Shown here one piece after another: positions 16,704 to 26,600 of a stretch of DNA of 64,000 bases. The position numbers and the translations under genes are program-made. Positions within the stretch are counted from its first letter, which is position 1; each line of letters begins with the position of its first letter. The DNA comes from UBA6912 sp963792895 (lineage in GTDB: Bacteria > Actinomycetota > Acidimicrobiia > Spongiisociales > UBA5794). The DNA lies in assembly GCA_963792895.1 (NCBI GenBank), contig CAWBYA010000003.1:248001-312000 (forward strand), in the 5' to 3' direction. The notes beneath the pieces are model-generated. The model was given only the letters and a program-made list of their open reading frames with translations, was not told the DNA's origin and did not search any database.

Positions 16704-17488
16704 CCGCCGTTCCTCCCATCACGCCACTTCAGCCACGGCTCCACGACTGAGAGGTCGTAGTCGGGCCCGTTGAGGCCGAAGGTGAACTGGCCGAAGCCCG
16801 CTGCGGAGTACGCCTCTGCGGTGCCCTCGACGTCGGTGACCTTCTCCCAGTCGATGCCCACGGAGCGCTCGATCTCCGCCGGGTCACGGTCGAAGTGGGC
16901 GCACCACTCGTCGAGGATGGCCGACTTCTCCGCCATGTTGTCCGGTCCACCGAAGTGGTGCCACATGGACGCATATTGGGCAGTCATCCGTAGCGTCTTC
17001 TTGGGACCGCCGCCGCCGATGAGGATCGGGATGTCGCGCGTCGGCGGCGGGTTGAGCTTGCCCCAGCGGGACACGATGCGGGGCAGCGACTCTGCGAGAT
17101 CGTCCAACCTGCCTCCCGCAGTCCCGAACTCGTAGCCGTACTCCTCGTAATCGCGTTCGAACCAGCCAGAACCGATTCCGAGTATCAGCCGCCCACCTGA
17201 GATGTGGTCCACCGTGCGGGCCATATCGGCGAGCAGCTCGGGATTGCGGTACGAGTTGCAGGTGACGAGAGCACCGAACTCGATGCGCTCGGTTTGCTCG
17301 GCCCAAGCGCCGAGCATGGTCCAGCATTCGAAGTGCGGCCCGTCCTTCGGCCCGTAGAGCGGGTAGAAGTGGTCCCAGTTGTAGACGATGTCGACACCCA
17401 TCTCCTCGGCCTGCAGGACTGCGCGGCGGATGTCGTTGTACGTGGCGTGCTGGGGGTGCAGTTGAACGCCTATGCGGGTCGTGGCCAA
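16700..17488 (-). CDS. LLM-class F420-dependent oxidoreductase
   Basis: Luciferase-like (beta/alpha)8 protein of about 262 residues. Segments typical of actinobacterial F420-dependent members are IGVQLHPQHATYNDIRRAV, VDIVYNWDHFYPLYG, FGALVTCNSYRNPELLADMA, GGRLILGIGSGWFERDYEEYG and PILIGGGGPKKTLR. The role is hydride transfer to or from F420 on an unknown substrate. The TTG at 17488 is chosen because GAGGAG lies seven bases upstream and the conserved N-terminus begins three codons later. An ATG at 17533 would add 15 non-conserved residues. Its end overlaps the dehydratase start. Confidence 0.88.
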   Translation of the reverse strand: MATTRIGVQLHPQHATYNDIRRAVLQAEEMGVDIVYNWDHFYPLYGPKDGPHFECWTMLGAWAEQTERIEFGALVTCNSYRNPELLADMARTVDHISGGRLILGIGSGWFERDYEEYGYEFGTAGGRLDDLAESLPRIVSRWGKLNPPPTRDIPILIGGGGPKKTLRMTAQYASMWHHFGGPDNMAEKSAILDEWCAHFDRDPAEIERSVGIDWEKVTDVEGTAEAYSAAGFGQFTFGLNGPDYDLSVVEPWLKWRDGRNGG

Positions 17489-17850
17489 GCGCGAGCTCCT
17501 CGGTGTGGGGGACCACAAGCTAAACCTGTCCATCGGCTTTGTGTGACGCTGCGGCGCACCGGCGCGCACGTGTGACCCGGAGCGAGGCCGGGCGGCTGGC
17601 GCAAACGAGCGAAGCCGGGCGAGACCCGACCCAGCGCCTCGGCAACCTCGAGCTTCCCTGTGGGCGTGATGGCGAAGGCCGTGGTTCCTGCGGCGCCCCG
17701 CCGAGACACAGCCCGTGCGGGCACCGCCATCATCACCACTGCCGACCGTTCCGCTCGATGCGAATCGGTGCTGGGAGAACGTGGGTCTTCTTGGGGTCCT
17801 GGGATCGCGGACCGGAGTGGACCTCGGGGCGTCGCGAGTAGCGTGCCGAC
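17489..17850. other. Intergenic stretch with no supported gene
   Basis: About 360 bases between divergent genes. It contains an imperfect tandem of a 15-base GC-rich unit (17580-17594 and 17607-17621, one mismatch). The core GCGAAGCCGGGC recurs after sufC at 40904. No RNA gene or conserved reading frame was recognised. The only clear signal is the TAGCGT box at 17839-17844. Confidence 0.5.
17839..17844 (+). promoter_or_regulatory. -10 box, leaderless start of the Eis-like gene
   Basis: TAGCGT, six bases before the ATG at 17851. Confidence 0.5.
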
Positions 17851-19072
17851 ATGGATCTCACCGTGCGCCCCATCGTCGAGTCTGAGACGGTCGCTTTCCG
17901 GAACGCCATCGCCAGAGGCTTCGGCAGCGACGCGCGTGAGGAGGGCCACGACCGCTTCTACGCGACACTGCCGCTTGATCGAACGGTCGGCGCCTTCGAC
18001 GAGGAGGAGATCGTCGGCACGCTCGGCGAGTTCGACTTCGATCTCACCGTCCCCGGTGGTGCCGCACTCGCGATGGCCGGCACCACCATCGTGACCGTGC
18101 GGCCGACCCATAGGCGCCGCGGCGTCCTGACGAGGATGATGCGCCTCCACCTCGACACGGCACACGAGAGGGCCGACCCGCTCGCAGGCCTGTGGGCCTC
18201 GGAGGCCGCGATCTACGGGCGGTTCGGCTTTGGGTGTGCGAGTGACCGCCACGATCTCGGGCTGGACACCCGGCGCACGAGGCTGGCGCCACCTCCAGAC
18301 GATGTCGCGCGTCGCGCTCGTCGACGGCGTTGTTGCCTCTGCGGCGATCCCAGCGCTCTATGAGCAGGTGCGCCGCACCCGCGCTGGGATGCTCTCGCGG
18401 AGCGACGCATGGTGGGAACACCGCCGTTTCTACGATCCGGAGCACCATCGCGGTGGTGCCTCGGAGCGGAGGTACGCAGTCGCATCGCGTGATGGAGCGA
18501 ACGTTGGTTACGCCATGTTCCGCCAGAAGGAGAAATGGGCCGACGTCCTCCCAGACGGCGAGATCGACATCATCGAAGTGATGGCGGTCGATGAGGGCGC
18601 CCGCCGCGCGTTGTGGCACCTGCTGACGAGTGTCGATCTGTTCCCGAGGGTGTCATGGTGGAACGCCCCTATCGACGACCCGATGATCTGGGAGGCCACC
18701 AACCGGCGCATCGTCAGGCGCTCGCTGTTGGATTCGCTCTGGGTGTGCCTTCTCGACGTGCAGGCGGCGCTCGAGGGACGTGCGTATGAGGCCGACGGCC
18801 GCTTGGTGATGAGTGTCACCCATCCGTTCTGCCCGTGGGCAGAGGGAACCTATGAGTTGACGGTTGCGGGTGGCATCGGATCGTGCCGCCGCGTGATTGA
18901 CGATGCCGACGTCAGGCTCGATGCGGCCGAGCTCGGCGCCCTCTACCTCGGAGGCCGGAGCGCGGTCGAGCTCTCCCGAGCAGGCTTGGTATCGGGGGCA
19001 CCCGATGCGGTGCGTGCCGCCGACCGCATGTTCCGAACCGCCGTTGCGCCTTGGTGTCCCGAAGTCTTCTGA
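17851..19072 (+). pseudogene. Eis-like GNAT acetyltransferase, frameshifted
   Basis: The two halves of one gene lie in different frames. Frame one (17851 to about 18303) encodes the N-terminal GNAT domain: VRPTHRRRGVLTRMMRLHLD is the acetyl-CoA loop and WASEAAIYGRFGFGCAS is characteristic of Eis proteins. Frame two (about 18302 to 19072) continues with RVALVD, YEQVRRTRAGMLSRSDAWW, the second GNAT-like domain and the SCP2-type C-terminus (FRTAVAPWCPEVF). Total span is 1,222 bases, one more than a multiple of three, so a single extra base near 18301-18306 explains it. Eis proteins acetylate amines such as aminoglycosides or protein lysines. Real inactivation and sequencing error are both possible; other genes here show the same type of lesion. 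Confidence 0.85.
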
Positions 19073-19210
19073 CGGCGGATAGTCGGTTCGGCAGGTGAGA
19101 TGCCCTTTCAGCCGAGCCCAAAGCGTTCCCCCGCAGGGGAGCCATTCGCCACGCCGCAGCCCGTCCGGCACTCCTCCCACCGGGATCGGAAGCGTGGATC
19201 GATGCGCTGG

Positions 19211-19248
19211 CGGTGAGGTGGGCGAGCATCGCCCTGCCCACCTCACCG
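19211..19248. terminator. Hairpin between convergent genes
   Basis: Perfect 13-bp inverted repeat (CGGTGAGGTGGGC at 19211-19223, complement at 19236-19248) with a 12-base loop. It lies between the Eis-like gene and the convergent protease gene, so it could terminate both. There is no long T-run on either side. Confidence 0.6.
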
Positions 19249-19255
19249 TTGCGCT

Positions 19256-20851
19256 CTATGGTGCTTGCGGGTCGTCGACTGTGAAGGTGCGGATGATCTG
19301 GTCGGCAGCATCCCAGTCACGGTCATCCACGATGACGATCTGGACGAGCACCAGGTAGTCACCTGCCGGGGGCTCGGCGGAGATCACGAGGAAGGCGCTT
19401 CCTTCGTCGCCGCAGAAGTCCCACACGTCCATCAGGCCGACGTAGAGGCCGTCGTCGTAGTCGATGCGCTCTTGGAGCTCACACGTTCCGCTGAAGTCGT
19501 TGAAGTCCAGCATGTCCGCCGTAGACATGCCGAGGTCCCGCGACGCGGCGATGAAGACCCCGGGGGCGCCCCAAGTGCTCGTCCAGGCATCGATGTCTGT
19601 GGCGACGGTCAGTCCCGGTCCGACGAGCTCGTCGTTGAAGTTCCAGGCGAGGCCGAGGACGTCGCCCCACTCGACGGGTACCTCGACGAGGATGCTCCCT
19701 GTGTCGTCCGTCGTCTGGTAGTAGTCGGAATACGTGGGGCCTGGCGTCGTGCCGCCGTCCTCAGGCGCAGCGATGTCGTCCACCTCGGCCGCGAACGAGA
19801 AGACGGTCTCGAGCGCCCCGCCGTTGAGCCGTCCCTCGAGCACCTCGTCCGTGGCGCTGCGGTACACCTCGATAGCAAGCTGATCGGTCGGCTGATGGCT
19901 CCGGAGGATGTCGCAGTAGTCCGCCATCGTGCCGTCGGTGGCGAGTTCCAGGTCTTCGAGCCGCGTGATGAGGTCGCCGGCCTCCACGCCAACGAGATCC
20001 GCGGGCGATCCAGACGCTACCGACGAGACCCAGATGCCGGTGAACACACCGTCGAAGAACGCCTCGCCGTTGACCCCGATCGACTCGAAGTTCTGCCCGG
20101 CGATGAGCTGCTCGACTACCGGGCGAGCCACCTCGCGGCCGATCGCGAAGGTCTGGCCGAGCTGGTTTCCTGCGTAGTTCACCGCAACGACTTCGCCGTC
20201 CGCAGTGAGGATCGGTCCGCCCGAGTTGCCCGGCAGCGTGTCGGCGCTGTGCTCGATGACAGCGTCGATCGACGACCATGTGGTCTCGCCGTCGGCGTCT
20301 TCCTTGGCAACGATGCCCTCCAGCAGCGTGTACTCGGGGTCACCGAGGGGATACCCGGCGGCATAGATCGACAGGCCCGCCGTTATCGGCCCCTCGTACC
20401 AATCGAGTGCCACGAAACCCTCGCCGTCGATATCGATGACCGCGAGGTCGGCGCACTCTGAGACGCCGACGACCCGTGCGTTGCGCGGCTCGGACTCGCC
20501 CTGGACCGCAACCTCGAGGAACGCGGCGCCGGTGACGACGTGATTGTTCGTGACTGCGAGGCCGGATGGGTCGATGATGAAGCCGGACCCTGAGCCCGGG
20601 ACGTTGGCCTGCTCGCCTGCGACCGGGTCCTGGAAAGTCCCGGTGGCCACGATCTGCACCACCGCGTTCCTGGCGCCGTCGAGGCCGAGTGTTCCGGCCG
20701 TCGTCGTGGTGGCGGCGGTTGTTGTCGTTGCCGCGGTGCTGCCGGCTGGTGCGGCGGTAGTCGTCGTTTCTTCGGCTCCATCCGAGCCGGAGCACGCCGT
20801 CGCGAGCAGCCCGAAGGCTACCAATCCGACTGCGATGGACCGTGAACTCAT
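19256..20851 (-). CDS. Secreted trypsin-like serine protease lipoprotein with PDZ-like domain
   Basis: 531 residues. Signal peptide ends in lipobox LLATAC (Cys about residue 20), followed by a Thr/Ala linker. The protease domain has His in VTNNHVV, Asp in CADLAVIDI and Ser in LPGNSGGPIL, a complete triad. A PDZ-like region follows (SVASGSPADLVGVEAGDLI). About 170 C-terminal residues (from TYSDYYQTTDDTG) form an additional domain with several Trp and two Cys that I do not recognise. It is predicted to act on the outer face of the membrane. A conventional site, AAAGGTGG, precedes the ATG. It is distinct from the HtrA gene at 8116-9405, which has a transmembrane anchor instead of a lipobox. Confidence 0.9.
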   Translation of the reverse strand: MSSRSIAVGLVAFGLLATACSGSDGAEETTTTAAPAGSTAATTTTAATTTTAGTLGLDGARNAVVQIVATGTFQDPVAGEQANVPGSGSGFIIDPSGLAVTNNHVVTGAAFLEVAVQGESEPRNARVVGVSECADLAVIDIDGEGFVALDWYEGPITAGLSIYAAGYPLGDPEYTLLEGIVAKEDADGETTWSSIDAVIEHSADTLPGNSGGPILTADGEVVAVNYAGNQLGQTFAIGREVARPVVEQLIAGQNFESIGVNGEAFFDGVFTGIWVSSVASGSPADLVGVEAGDLITRLEDLELATDGTMADYCDILRSHQPTDQLAIEVYRSATDEVLEGRLNGGALETVFSFAAEVDDIAAPEDGGTTPGPTYSDYYQTTDDTGSILVEVPVEWGDVLGLAWNFNDELVGPGLTVATDIDAWTSTWGAPGVFIAASRDLGMSTADMLDFNDFSGTCELQERIDYDDGLYVGLMDVWDFCGDEGSAFLVISAEPPAGDYLVLVQIVIVDDRDWDAADQIIRTFTVDDPQAP

Positions 20852-21023
20852 GACCTGGCCACCTTTCTGCGCGCGGATGACCGCGCCTCTCGCTCAATCG
20901 ATTGTCGTTCCGAGCCCGCTGCGCGTGAATGGGTCGGCCGCACCCAAGCGGACCCCCCGACTCGTGCGGTCATCTCGGGCCTCATTGGGGCGAAGCTACT
21001 CGGTCGGTTGGTGCCCCGTCACG

Positions 21024-21512
21024 TCATTGCGGAAGGCGCACCTCGGTGAGCCATGATCGGCGGGCGATCCCGATGGAGTTCCCGGTCTGGACGATCGCTC
21101 CCGGGGAGAAGAGGTCGCCTTTCAGACCGACGACGGGATCGAGCAGCGTCGATCGGGTGGGTGGCAACGCCGGGTGCCCCGCATACAGGGTCGCACTCGA
21201 GGCGAAGAAGGAAGGTCGTCTCGCTGCCCGGGACGCCCGTCATGCCAGCACAGCGTCTCATCCAGTGAGAAGGGGCAAGCGCCCCTCCGTCGGATCCAAT
21301 GCGGAGAGCTGATCCCGGCTTCTGCCACAGCCCGGGTCCAAGCGGACAACGGTGCCGGCCCAGTCGCTCACCCAGATCACGGGCGTCTCTTCGCCGGAGA
21401 TGACAATGTCGGTGAGCGGGCCCGCGACGTCGATCGGGTGTCGCGCAGTGATCCCACCGGCAGCAAGGTCGAACCGGGCCAGCTCAGGCGGCCGGCCTCC
21501 GCCTCGCACCAT
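21024..21512 (-). pseudogene. Possible remnant of a beta-propeller gene
   Basis: The minus strand reads like protein in two blocks of one frame. An upstream block contains ELARFDLAAGGITARHP and VIWVSDWAGTVVRLDP, typical of propeller blades. A downstream block contains TLYAGHPALPPTRSTLLDP and VVGLKGDLFSPGAIVQTG, ending at a stop at 21024. Between them are in-frame stops (near 21258 and 21240) and no convincing start precedes the first block. I read this as a decayed or heavily error-containing gene of the YncE/NHL-propeller type, with low certainty. The rest of 20852-21560 shows nothing recognisable. Confidence 0.3.
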
Positions 21513-21560
21513 CCGGGCGCCTGTCGCATCTGGTTGACGACGATGTCGGCAGGGTGGTCC

Positions 21561-22026
21561 TCAGAGCGTGCGTTGCGCTTCGAAGTGGGCGATCTCGGCG
21601 GCGATGTCCGCAGGGGATCTCCCGGCAGCCTCGACAACGGCGAGTTCGGCGACGGCACCCGCCAGCACCTCTGCGGCGCCGACGACCCGTGCGTCGTTGA
21701 TCCAGATTGCGCGATGAACCCCGGCATCGCGCAGCCCTTCCGCCCAGGCAGCCACCACGGAGTCTGGACTGGCGGCGAACGAACGCTCTCGGTCGTCGGT
21801 GGCAGCCTCGGGGACGAGGACGGCGCAGAAAGCCCGCATCGCGGCGCCACCAACATGCGAGCCGTCCGAGATGTCACCGACCGCAACCTTCACGCCGCGC
21901 GACCTTGAGCGGCTCGATCTCCTCTGGGTCGGTGATGAACGCCCTCAACTCAGCCGCATGGGGAAGCAGGGCATCCACGGCTGCCCGGCCGATGGAGGTG
22001 TCGGCCCCTATTACGATCACTGGCAT
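21561..22026 (-). pseudogene. Small NAD(P)-binding Rossmann protein, frameshifted
   Basis: Begins MPVIVIGADTSIGRAAVDALL, a Rossmann beta-alpha unit with a GxxxxGR dinucleotide loop as in atypical SDR/NmrA proteins. It continues to EEIEPLK near 21906, where the frame shifts. Downstream the protein resumes as RGVKVAVGDISDGSHVGGAA, the expected second beta strand of such a fold, and ends at 21561. The span of 466 bases is one over a multiple of three, matching one extra base at about 21903-21906 (an AAGG run). The repaired protein would be about 154 residues. TACGCT seven bases before the ATG supports the start. Function unknown. Confidence 0.65.
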
Positions 22027-22033
22027 GGCCAGG

Positions 22034-22039
22034 AGCGTA
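22034..22039 (-). promoter_or_regulatory. -10 box, leaderless start of the Rossmann gene
   Basis: TACGCT on the minus strand, seven bases before the ATG at 22026. Confidence 0.45.
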
Positions 22040-22101
22040 CCTCCTCGGCGCCGTTGGGGGTTTTGGCACTTGGGGGAGCCTCGATACACTCACCGGCCTC
22101 A

Positions 22102-22123
22102 CGCATAGCTATCGATATATGCG
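22102..22123. promoter_or_regulatory. AT-rich inverted repeat upstream of gltB
   Basis: CGCATA (22102-22107) and TATGCG (22118-22123) flank GCTATCGATA. This unusually AT-rich patch lies about 30 bases before the gltB start and may be its promoter core or an operator. No regulator is identified. Confidence 0.3.
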
Positions 22124-22151
22124 CATAACGCTGGTGCGCTGAAGGAGCCTC

Positions 22152-25100
22152 GTGGCCCGAGATCTTCCGCTCTACGACCCGTCCGACACCCGGGATGCCT
22201 GCGGTGTGGGGTTCATTGCCGATCGTCACGGCCGTGCGAGTCATCGCCTGCTGAGGACCGCCGTCGAGTGTCTGCACAACCTCGACCACCGTGGCGCACG
22301 CTCGGCCGATGGCACGGGGGATGGCGCCGGACTGATGGTGCGGGTGCCGTATCGATTGCTGATCCGCGACCTCGAGGCGCGGGAGCTGGCGGTGCCGCGT
22401 GCCGGCAATCTGGGCGTGATGATGGTGTTCTTGCCGCCCGGCAGCGAGCACGTCGCCCGCAACCACGTCAACGTCGCTCTCGAGGACGAGCAGTTGGACT
22501 TCCTCACGTGGCGGCCGGTGCCGGTCGGTCCCATGGCTCTGTCCGACAATGCCAGGGCATCGATGCCCACCATCGAGCAGGCGTTGATCGCCGGCCGCCC
22601 TGGAGAGACCGAAGACGAGTTCGAGCGGCGGCTCTTCCTCGCCAGGCGCCGCGTAGAGCGCACCCTGCCGCCGGATCTGAATGACCTCTTCGTGGCCTCG
22701 TCCTCATGTCGGACGGTGGTCTACAAGGGCCTCTTCACGGCATCGCACATCGAGGCGTTCTACTGGGACCTCACCGATCCGACCTTCGAAACCGACTTCG
22801 CCATCTTCCACCAGCGCTATTCCACGAACACGGATCCCGCCTGGGCCTTGGCGCAGCCCTTCCGCATGCTCGCCCACAACGGCGAGATCAACACGATCCG
22901 GGCCAACAGATCCTGGATGGCGGCGCGCAGCCAGAACCTCTCGAATGCCGTCTGGGGTGACCGCACCCCTGAACTCAAGCCGCTCGTGTCGCTTGCGGGC
23001 TCCGACTCGGCCAGTCTCGACAACGCATTCGAGGCGCTCGTGCGCTCGGGGCGGTCCATCGCCCACGTAAAGGAGATGCTGATCCCTGCGGCCTGGGAGA
23101 ACGTCGCCGACCTGTCGGCCGAGCTCCGGTCTTTCTACGAGTACCACGCATTCCTCACCGAGCCGTGGGATGGGCCCGCCGCCATCGCCGCCTCTGATGG
23201 CGTCCACGTCATCGCAGGACTCGACCGCAACGGACTTCGTCCTGCGCGGTGGACGGTCACGCCAGACGTCGTGCTGGTGGCATCGGAAGCCGGTATCGCC
23301 CCCGCCGAGGAGGTCGAGGCGGAGCAAACGGGGCAACTCGGTCCCGGCGAGATCGTCCGGATCGACCTCGCCACCGGTCGCCTGGAGATGGCCGAGGACG
23401 TCAAGGTAGGGCTCTCCCGGCTCGCTCCCTACGGCGACTGGATCCGCACGGAGACCAATTACGTGCGCGATCCGTTCGACCCCCTCCAGGACGAGCGCTT
23501 CGACCCAGAAGTCCTGTCCCGAGTGTTCGGGTATACGGCAGAGGAGCGCCGGCTCATCCTCCAGCAGATGACGGAGGGCAGGGAACCCGTCTTGTCGATG
23601 GGGCACGACACGGGTCTCGCGGTGCTCTCGGAGTTTCCCCAGCGCCTGACCCGATTCTTCCACCAGGCGTTCGCTCAGGTCACCAACCCGCCGATGGACC
23701 CGATTCGCGAGCACCTCGTGATGTCGCTGCGCACGTACGTCGGCAGGCGCGGGTCGATTCTCGAGGAAACCCCGCAACAGGCGCACCTGATGGAGCTTTC
23801 CTCCGCAGTGCTCAGCGACGCCGAGGTCGAGCAACTGCGTTCGTCCACCGACCCCAGATTCGCGTCCGTGTGGCTCGATGCGCTGTTCGTCGCAGGGAGC
23901 AGAGGAGCAGGTCTGCAGAAGGCAACCGAGGATCTCGCCGCACAGGCTGAAGCGGCGGTTGCCTCAGGTGCAACCATCATCATCCTGTCGGACCGCGCAA
24001 CAGATGTGAGGCGGGCTCCGATCCCGATGGTGCTCGCCGTCGGCGCCGTGCATCACCGGCTCATCGATGCCGGTCTCCGGCTCAACGCATCGATCATCGC
24101 CGTGTCGGGCGAGCCGCGGGATGCCCACGATCTGGCATGCCTCATCGGCTTTGGGGCGTCCGCCGTCAATCCGTACCTCGCCATCGAGCAAGTCCGAGCC
24201 ATGGCCGAGCGCGACGAAGTTGCCGCCGGGGTTGTCGAGGCGCAGGAGAACTACAGGGTGGCGCTCGAGAAGGGGCTGCTCAAGATCATGTCGAAGATGG
24301 GGATCTGCACGATCTCGGCGTACCGGGGCAGCGAGCTGTTCGAGGCGATCGGCATCGACGACGAAGTGTGCGACATGGCGTTCGGCAACGTGTCGCACCG
24401 TGTCGGCGGCGCCGGTTTCGATCGTATCGCCGCAGATGTCGAGGCCCGTCACGCCTTGTTCGAAGTCGGCGAAGAAGATCCGGGCGGCTACTACAAGCAT
24501 CGCAGGGGTGGCATGCCGCACATTGCCGCGCCGCGCGCGGTGCTGGCATTGCAGAAGGCAGTGCGCAACGACGACCCGGACGAATGGGCTGCCTACCTCG
24601 ATCTCGTCGAGGCCGACCGCCCGCCGCTCGAGCTACGCGACCTGCTCGAGGTCAACTCGGTCGGAGCGCCGATCCCGCTCGATCAGGTGGAGTCGGCGGA
24701 GCGCATCATGCGCCGCTTCTGCACCGCTGCGATGTCGCTCGGCGCCTTGTCGAAGGAAGCCCACGAGACCCTTGCCGAAGCGATGAACTACCTCGGCGGT
24801 CTCTCCAACTCCGGTGAAGGCGGGGAGGACCCCGCCCGCTATGGCACCTCGCGCAACAGCTCGATCAAGCAGATTGCCAGCGGGCGGTTCGGTGTCACCC
24901 CCGCCTACCTCGCTTCAGGCGAGGAGTATCAGATCAAGATGGCACAGGGATCCAAGCCGGGGGAGGGCGGCCAGCTTCCCGGGCACAAGGTGACGGTCGA
25001 GATCGCCCGGCTCCGGCACACCGAGCCGGGGGTGTCGCTGATCTCGCCGCCTCCACACCACGACATCTATTCGATCGAGGATCTCGCCCAGCTGATTCAC

Positions 25101-26600
25101 GACCTCAAGGTCTTCAAGCCGCTGGCCCGGGTCTCCGTGAAGCTCGTCTCGGGGCCCGGCGTCGGCACCATCGCCGTCGGCGTAGCCAAGGCGCTCGCCG
25201 ACGTGGTGACCATCTCGGGGAACGGTGGAGGCACCGGTGCCTCCCCGCTCACGTCCATCAAGCACGCCGGGTCGCCCTGGGAGCTCGGTCTCGCCGAGGC
25301 CCACCAGGCGCTCGTCGGGAACGGCCTCCGCCACGCCATCACCGTCGAGACCGATGGCGGGTTGCGAACGGGTCGTGACGTGGTCGTCGCAGCCCTCCTG
25401 GGCGCCGACCGATATGGCTTCGGGACGGTGCCGCTCCTTGCCCTCGGCTGCAAGATGGTGCGGCAGTGCCACGAGAACACCTGTCCCGTCGGCATCGCGA
25501 CCCAGCGCGAAGACCTGCGGGCGAAGTACACGGGCTCCGTCGACCAGGTGATTGTGTTGTTTCGCCACATCGCCGAGGACGTGCGGCGACATCTCGCCGC
25601 CATGGGCGCCCGCAGCCTCGATGAGGTGATCGGGCGCGGCGATCTCCTCGTGCCCGCCGATCCCGGCCATCGCGTGGCAACGCAGTTCGCCGGGTTGCTC
25701 GCGAGAGCCGACTTCTCGAGCCCGGCAACGGCGCGGACGGATCGGTCGTTCCGGACGGTTGCCCGCTCCCCGATCGGTGATCAGCTCGCCATCGAAGGTG
25801 GCAGAGCCGCAGCCGTCCAAGGCACGATCCGGCTTGCGTATCCGATCCGCAACACCGATCGAGCCGTCGGCACTCGGCTCTCGGGTGAGATCGCCAACCT
25901 GGTCGGCAACGCCGAGCCTGCGGGTACGGTCGAGGTTCGTTTCTCCGGCACTGCGGGGCAGAGTTTCGGCGCATTCCTCACGAACGGTGTCACGATGCGT
26001 CTCGCCGGCACGGCCAACGACTACGTCGGCAAGGGGATGGGGGGTGGCAGGATCGTCGTCGTGCCCGAGCCGACCGATCGCACCGACGTGCCCGCACGGG
26101 GCCGGCAATGCCTGCCTCTACGGAGCAACCGGCGGTTCGTTGTTCGTCGCCGGTGGTGTCGGGCAGCGCTTCGCAGTACGCAACTCCGGCGCGCGTCGGC
26201 CGTCGTCGAGGCGGCCAGCGACCACGCCGGCGAGTACATGACGGGAGGTACGGTCGTCGTCCTCGGTCGCACTGGTCGCAACGTCGCCGCAGGTATGACC
26301 GGTGGCACGCTCTTCGTCTGGGATCCGGACCACTCCGCAAAGGGGCATTTCGCCGATTCGGCGCCGCCTGCGACCCGCCCCAACGATCTCGACGCCGAGC
26401 GACTCCGCTCGCTCGTCGATGAGCATCTCGAGCACACGGGAAGCCGGGTGGCGCGCCGGCTCCTCGACCGTTGGCAAGCAGTGATCGGGGAGTTCTGGGT
26501 TCTTCGCCCGACACCGCCGTCTACGCCTGCAACACCGGCCGGCAGTGAGGCCGGCGAAACGATCGAGGTTCTCGCGGCAGGGCAGCCCGCCCACCCGTGA
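22152..26600 (+). CDS. gltB: Glutamate synthase large subunit (two compensating frameshifts)
   Basis: About 1,482 residues, normal for the family. The short propeptide ends before DACGVGFIADRHG, where Cys about 17 becomes the N-terminal nucleophile of the glutamine amidotransferase domain. The central FMN domain carries EGGEDPARYGTSRNS and SGNGGGTGASPLTS; CKMVRQCHENTCP supplies the Fe-S cysteines. The enzyme makes two glutamates from glutamine and 2-oxoglutarate. Between about 26098 and 26197 the open frame reads nonsense, while the +1 frame reads GAGNACLYGATGGSLFVAGG, the expected C-terminal beta-helix. So one base was gained in the GGGG at 26098-26101 and one lost near 26191-26199. GAAGGAG precedes the GTG. 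No gltD follows, which is unusual. Confidence 0.94.
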   Translation: MARDLPLYDPSDTRDACGVGFIADRHGRASHRLLRTAVECLHNLDHRGARSADGTGDGAGLMVRVPYRLLIRDLEARELAVPRAGNLGVMMVFLPPGSEHVARNHVNVALEDEQLDFLTWRPVPVGPMALSDNARASMPTIEQALIAGRPGETEDEFERRLFLARRRVERTLPPDLNDLFVASSSCRTVVYKGLFTASHIEAFYWDLTDPTFETDFAIFHQRYSTNTDPAWALAQPFRMLAHNGEINTIRANRSWMAARSQNLSNAVWGDRTPELKPLVSLAGSDSASLDNAFEALVRSGRSIAHVKEMLIPAAWENVADLSAELRSFYEYHAFLTEPWDGPAAIAASDGVHVIAGLDRNGLRPARWTVTPDVVLVASEAGIAPAEEVEAEQTGQLGPGEIVRIDLATGRLEMAEDVKVGLSRLAPYGDWIRTETNYVRDPFDPLQDERFDPEVLSRVFGYTAEERRLILQQMTEGREPVLSMGHDTGLAVLSEFPQRLTRFFHQAFAQVTNPPMDPIREHLVMSLRTYVGRRGSILEETPQQAHLMELSSAVLSDAEVEQLRSSTDPRFASVWLDALFVAGSRGAGLQKATEDLAAQAEAAVASGATIIILSDRATDVRRAPIPMVLAVGAVHHRLIDAGLRLNASIIAVSGEPRDAHDLACLIGFGASAVNPYLAIEQVRAMAERDEVAAGVVEAQENYRVALEKGLLKIMSKMGICTISAYRGSELFEAIGIDDEVCDMAFGNVSHRVGGAGFDRIAADVEARHALFEVGEEDPGGYYKHRRGGMPHIAAPRAVLALQKAVRNDDPDEWAAYLDLVEADRPPLELRDLLEVNSVGAPIPLDQVESAERIMRRFCTAAMSLGALSKEAHETLAEAMNYLGGLSNSGEGGEDPARYGTSRNSSIKQIASGRFGVTPAYLASGEEYQIKMAQGSKPGEGGQLPGHKVTVEIARLRHTEPGVSLISPPPHHDIYSIEDLAQLIHDLKVFKPLARVSVKLVSGPGVGTIAVGVAKALADVVTISGNGGGTGASPLTSIKHAGSPWELGLAEAHQALVGNGLRHAITVETDGGLRTGRDVVVAALLGADRYGFGTVPLLALGCKMVRQCHENTCPVGIATQREDLRAKYTGSVDQVIVLFRHIAEDVRRHLAAMGARSLDEVIGRGDLLVPADPGHRVATQFAGLLARADFSSPATARTDRSFRTVARSPIGDQLAIEGGRAAAVQGTIRLAYPIRNTDRAVGTRLSGEIANLVGNAEPAGTVEVRFSGTAGQSFGAFLTNGVTMRLAGTANDYVGKGMGGGRIVVVPEPTDRTDVPARGRQCLPLRSNRRFVVRRRWCRAALRSTQLRRASAVVEAASDHAGEYMTGGTVVVLGRTGRNVAAGMTGGTLFVWDPDHSAKGHFADSAPPATRPNDLDAERLRSLVDEHLEHTGSRVARRLLDRWQAVIGEFWVLRPTPPSTPATPAGSEAGETIEVLAAGQPAHP

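Noticed and set aside
17470..18252. Minus-strand open frame across the Eis-like promoter region
   Set aside because: Overlaps the conserved GNAT domain and the LLM start; no recognisable motif.
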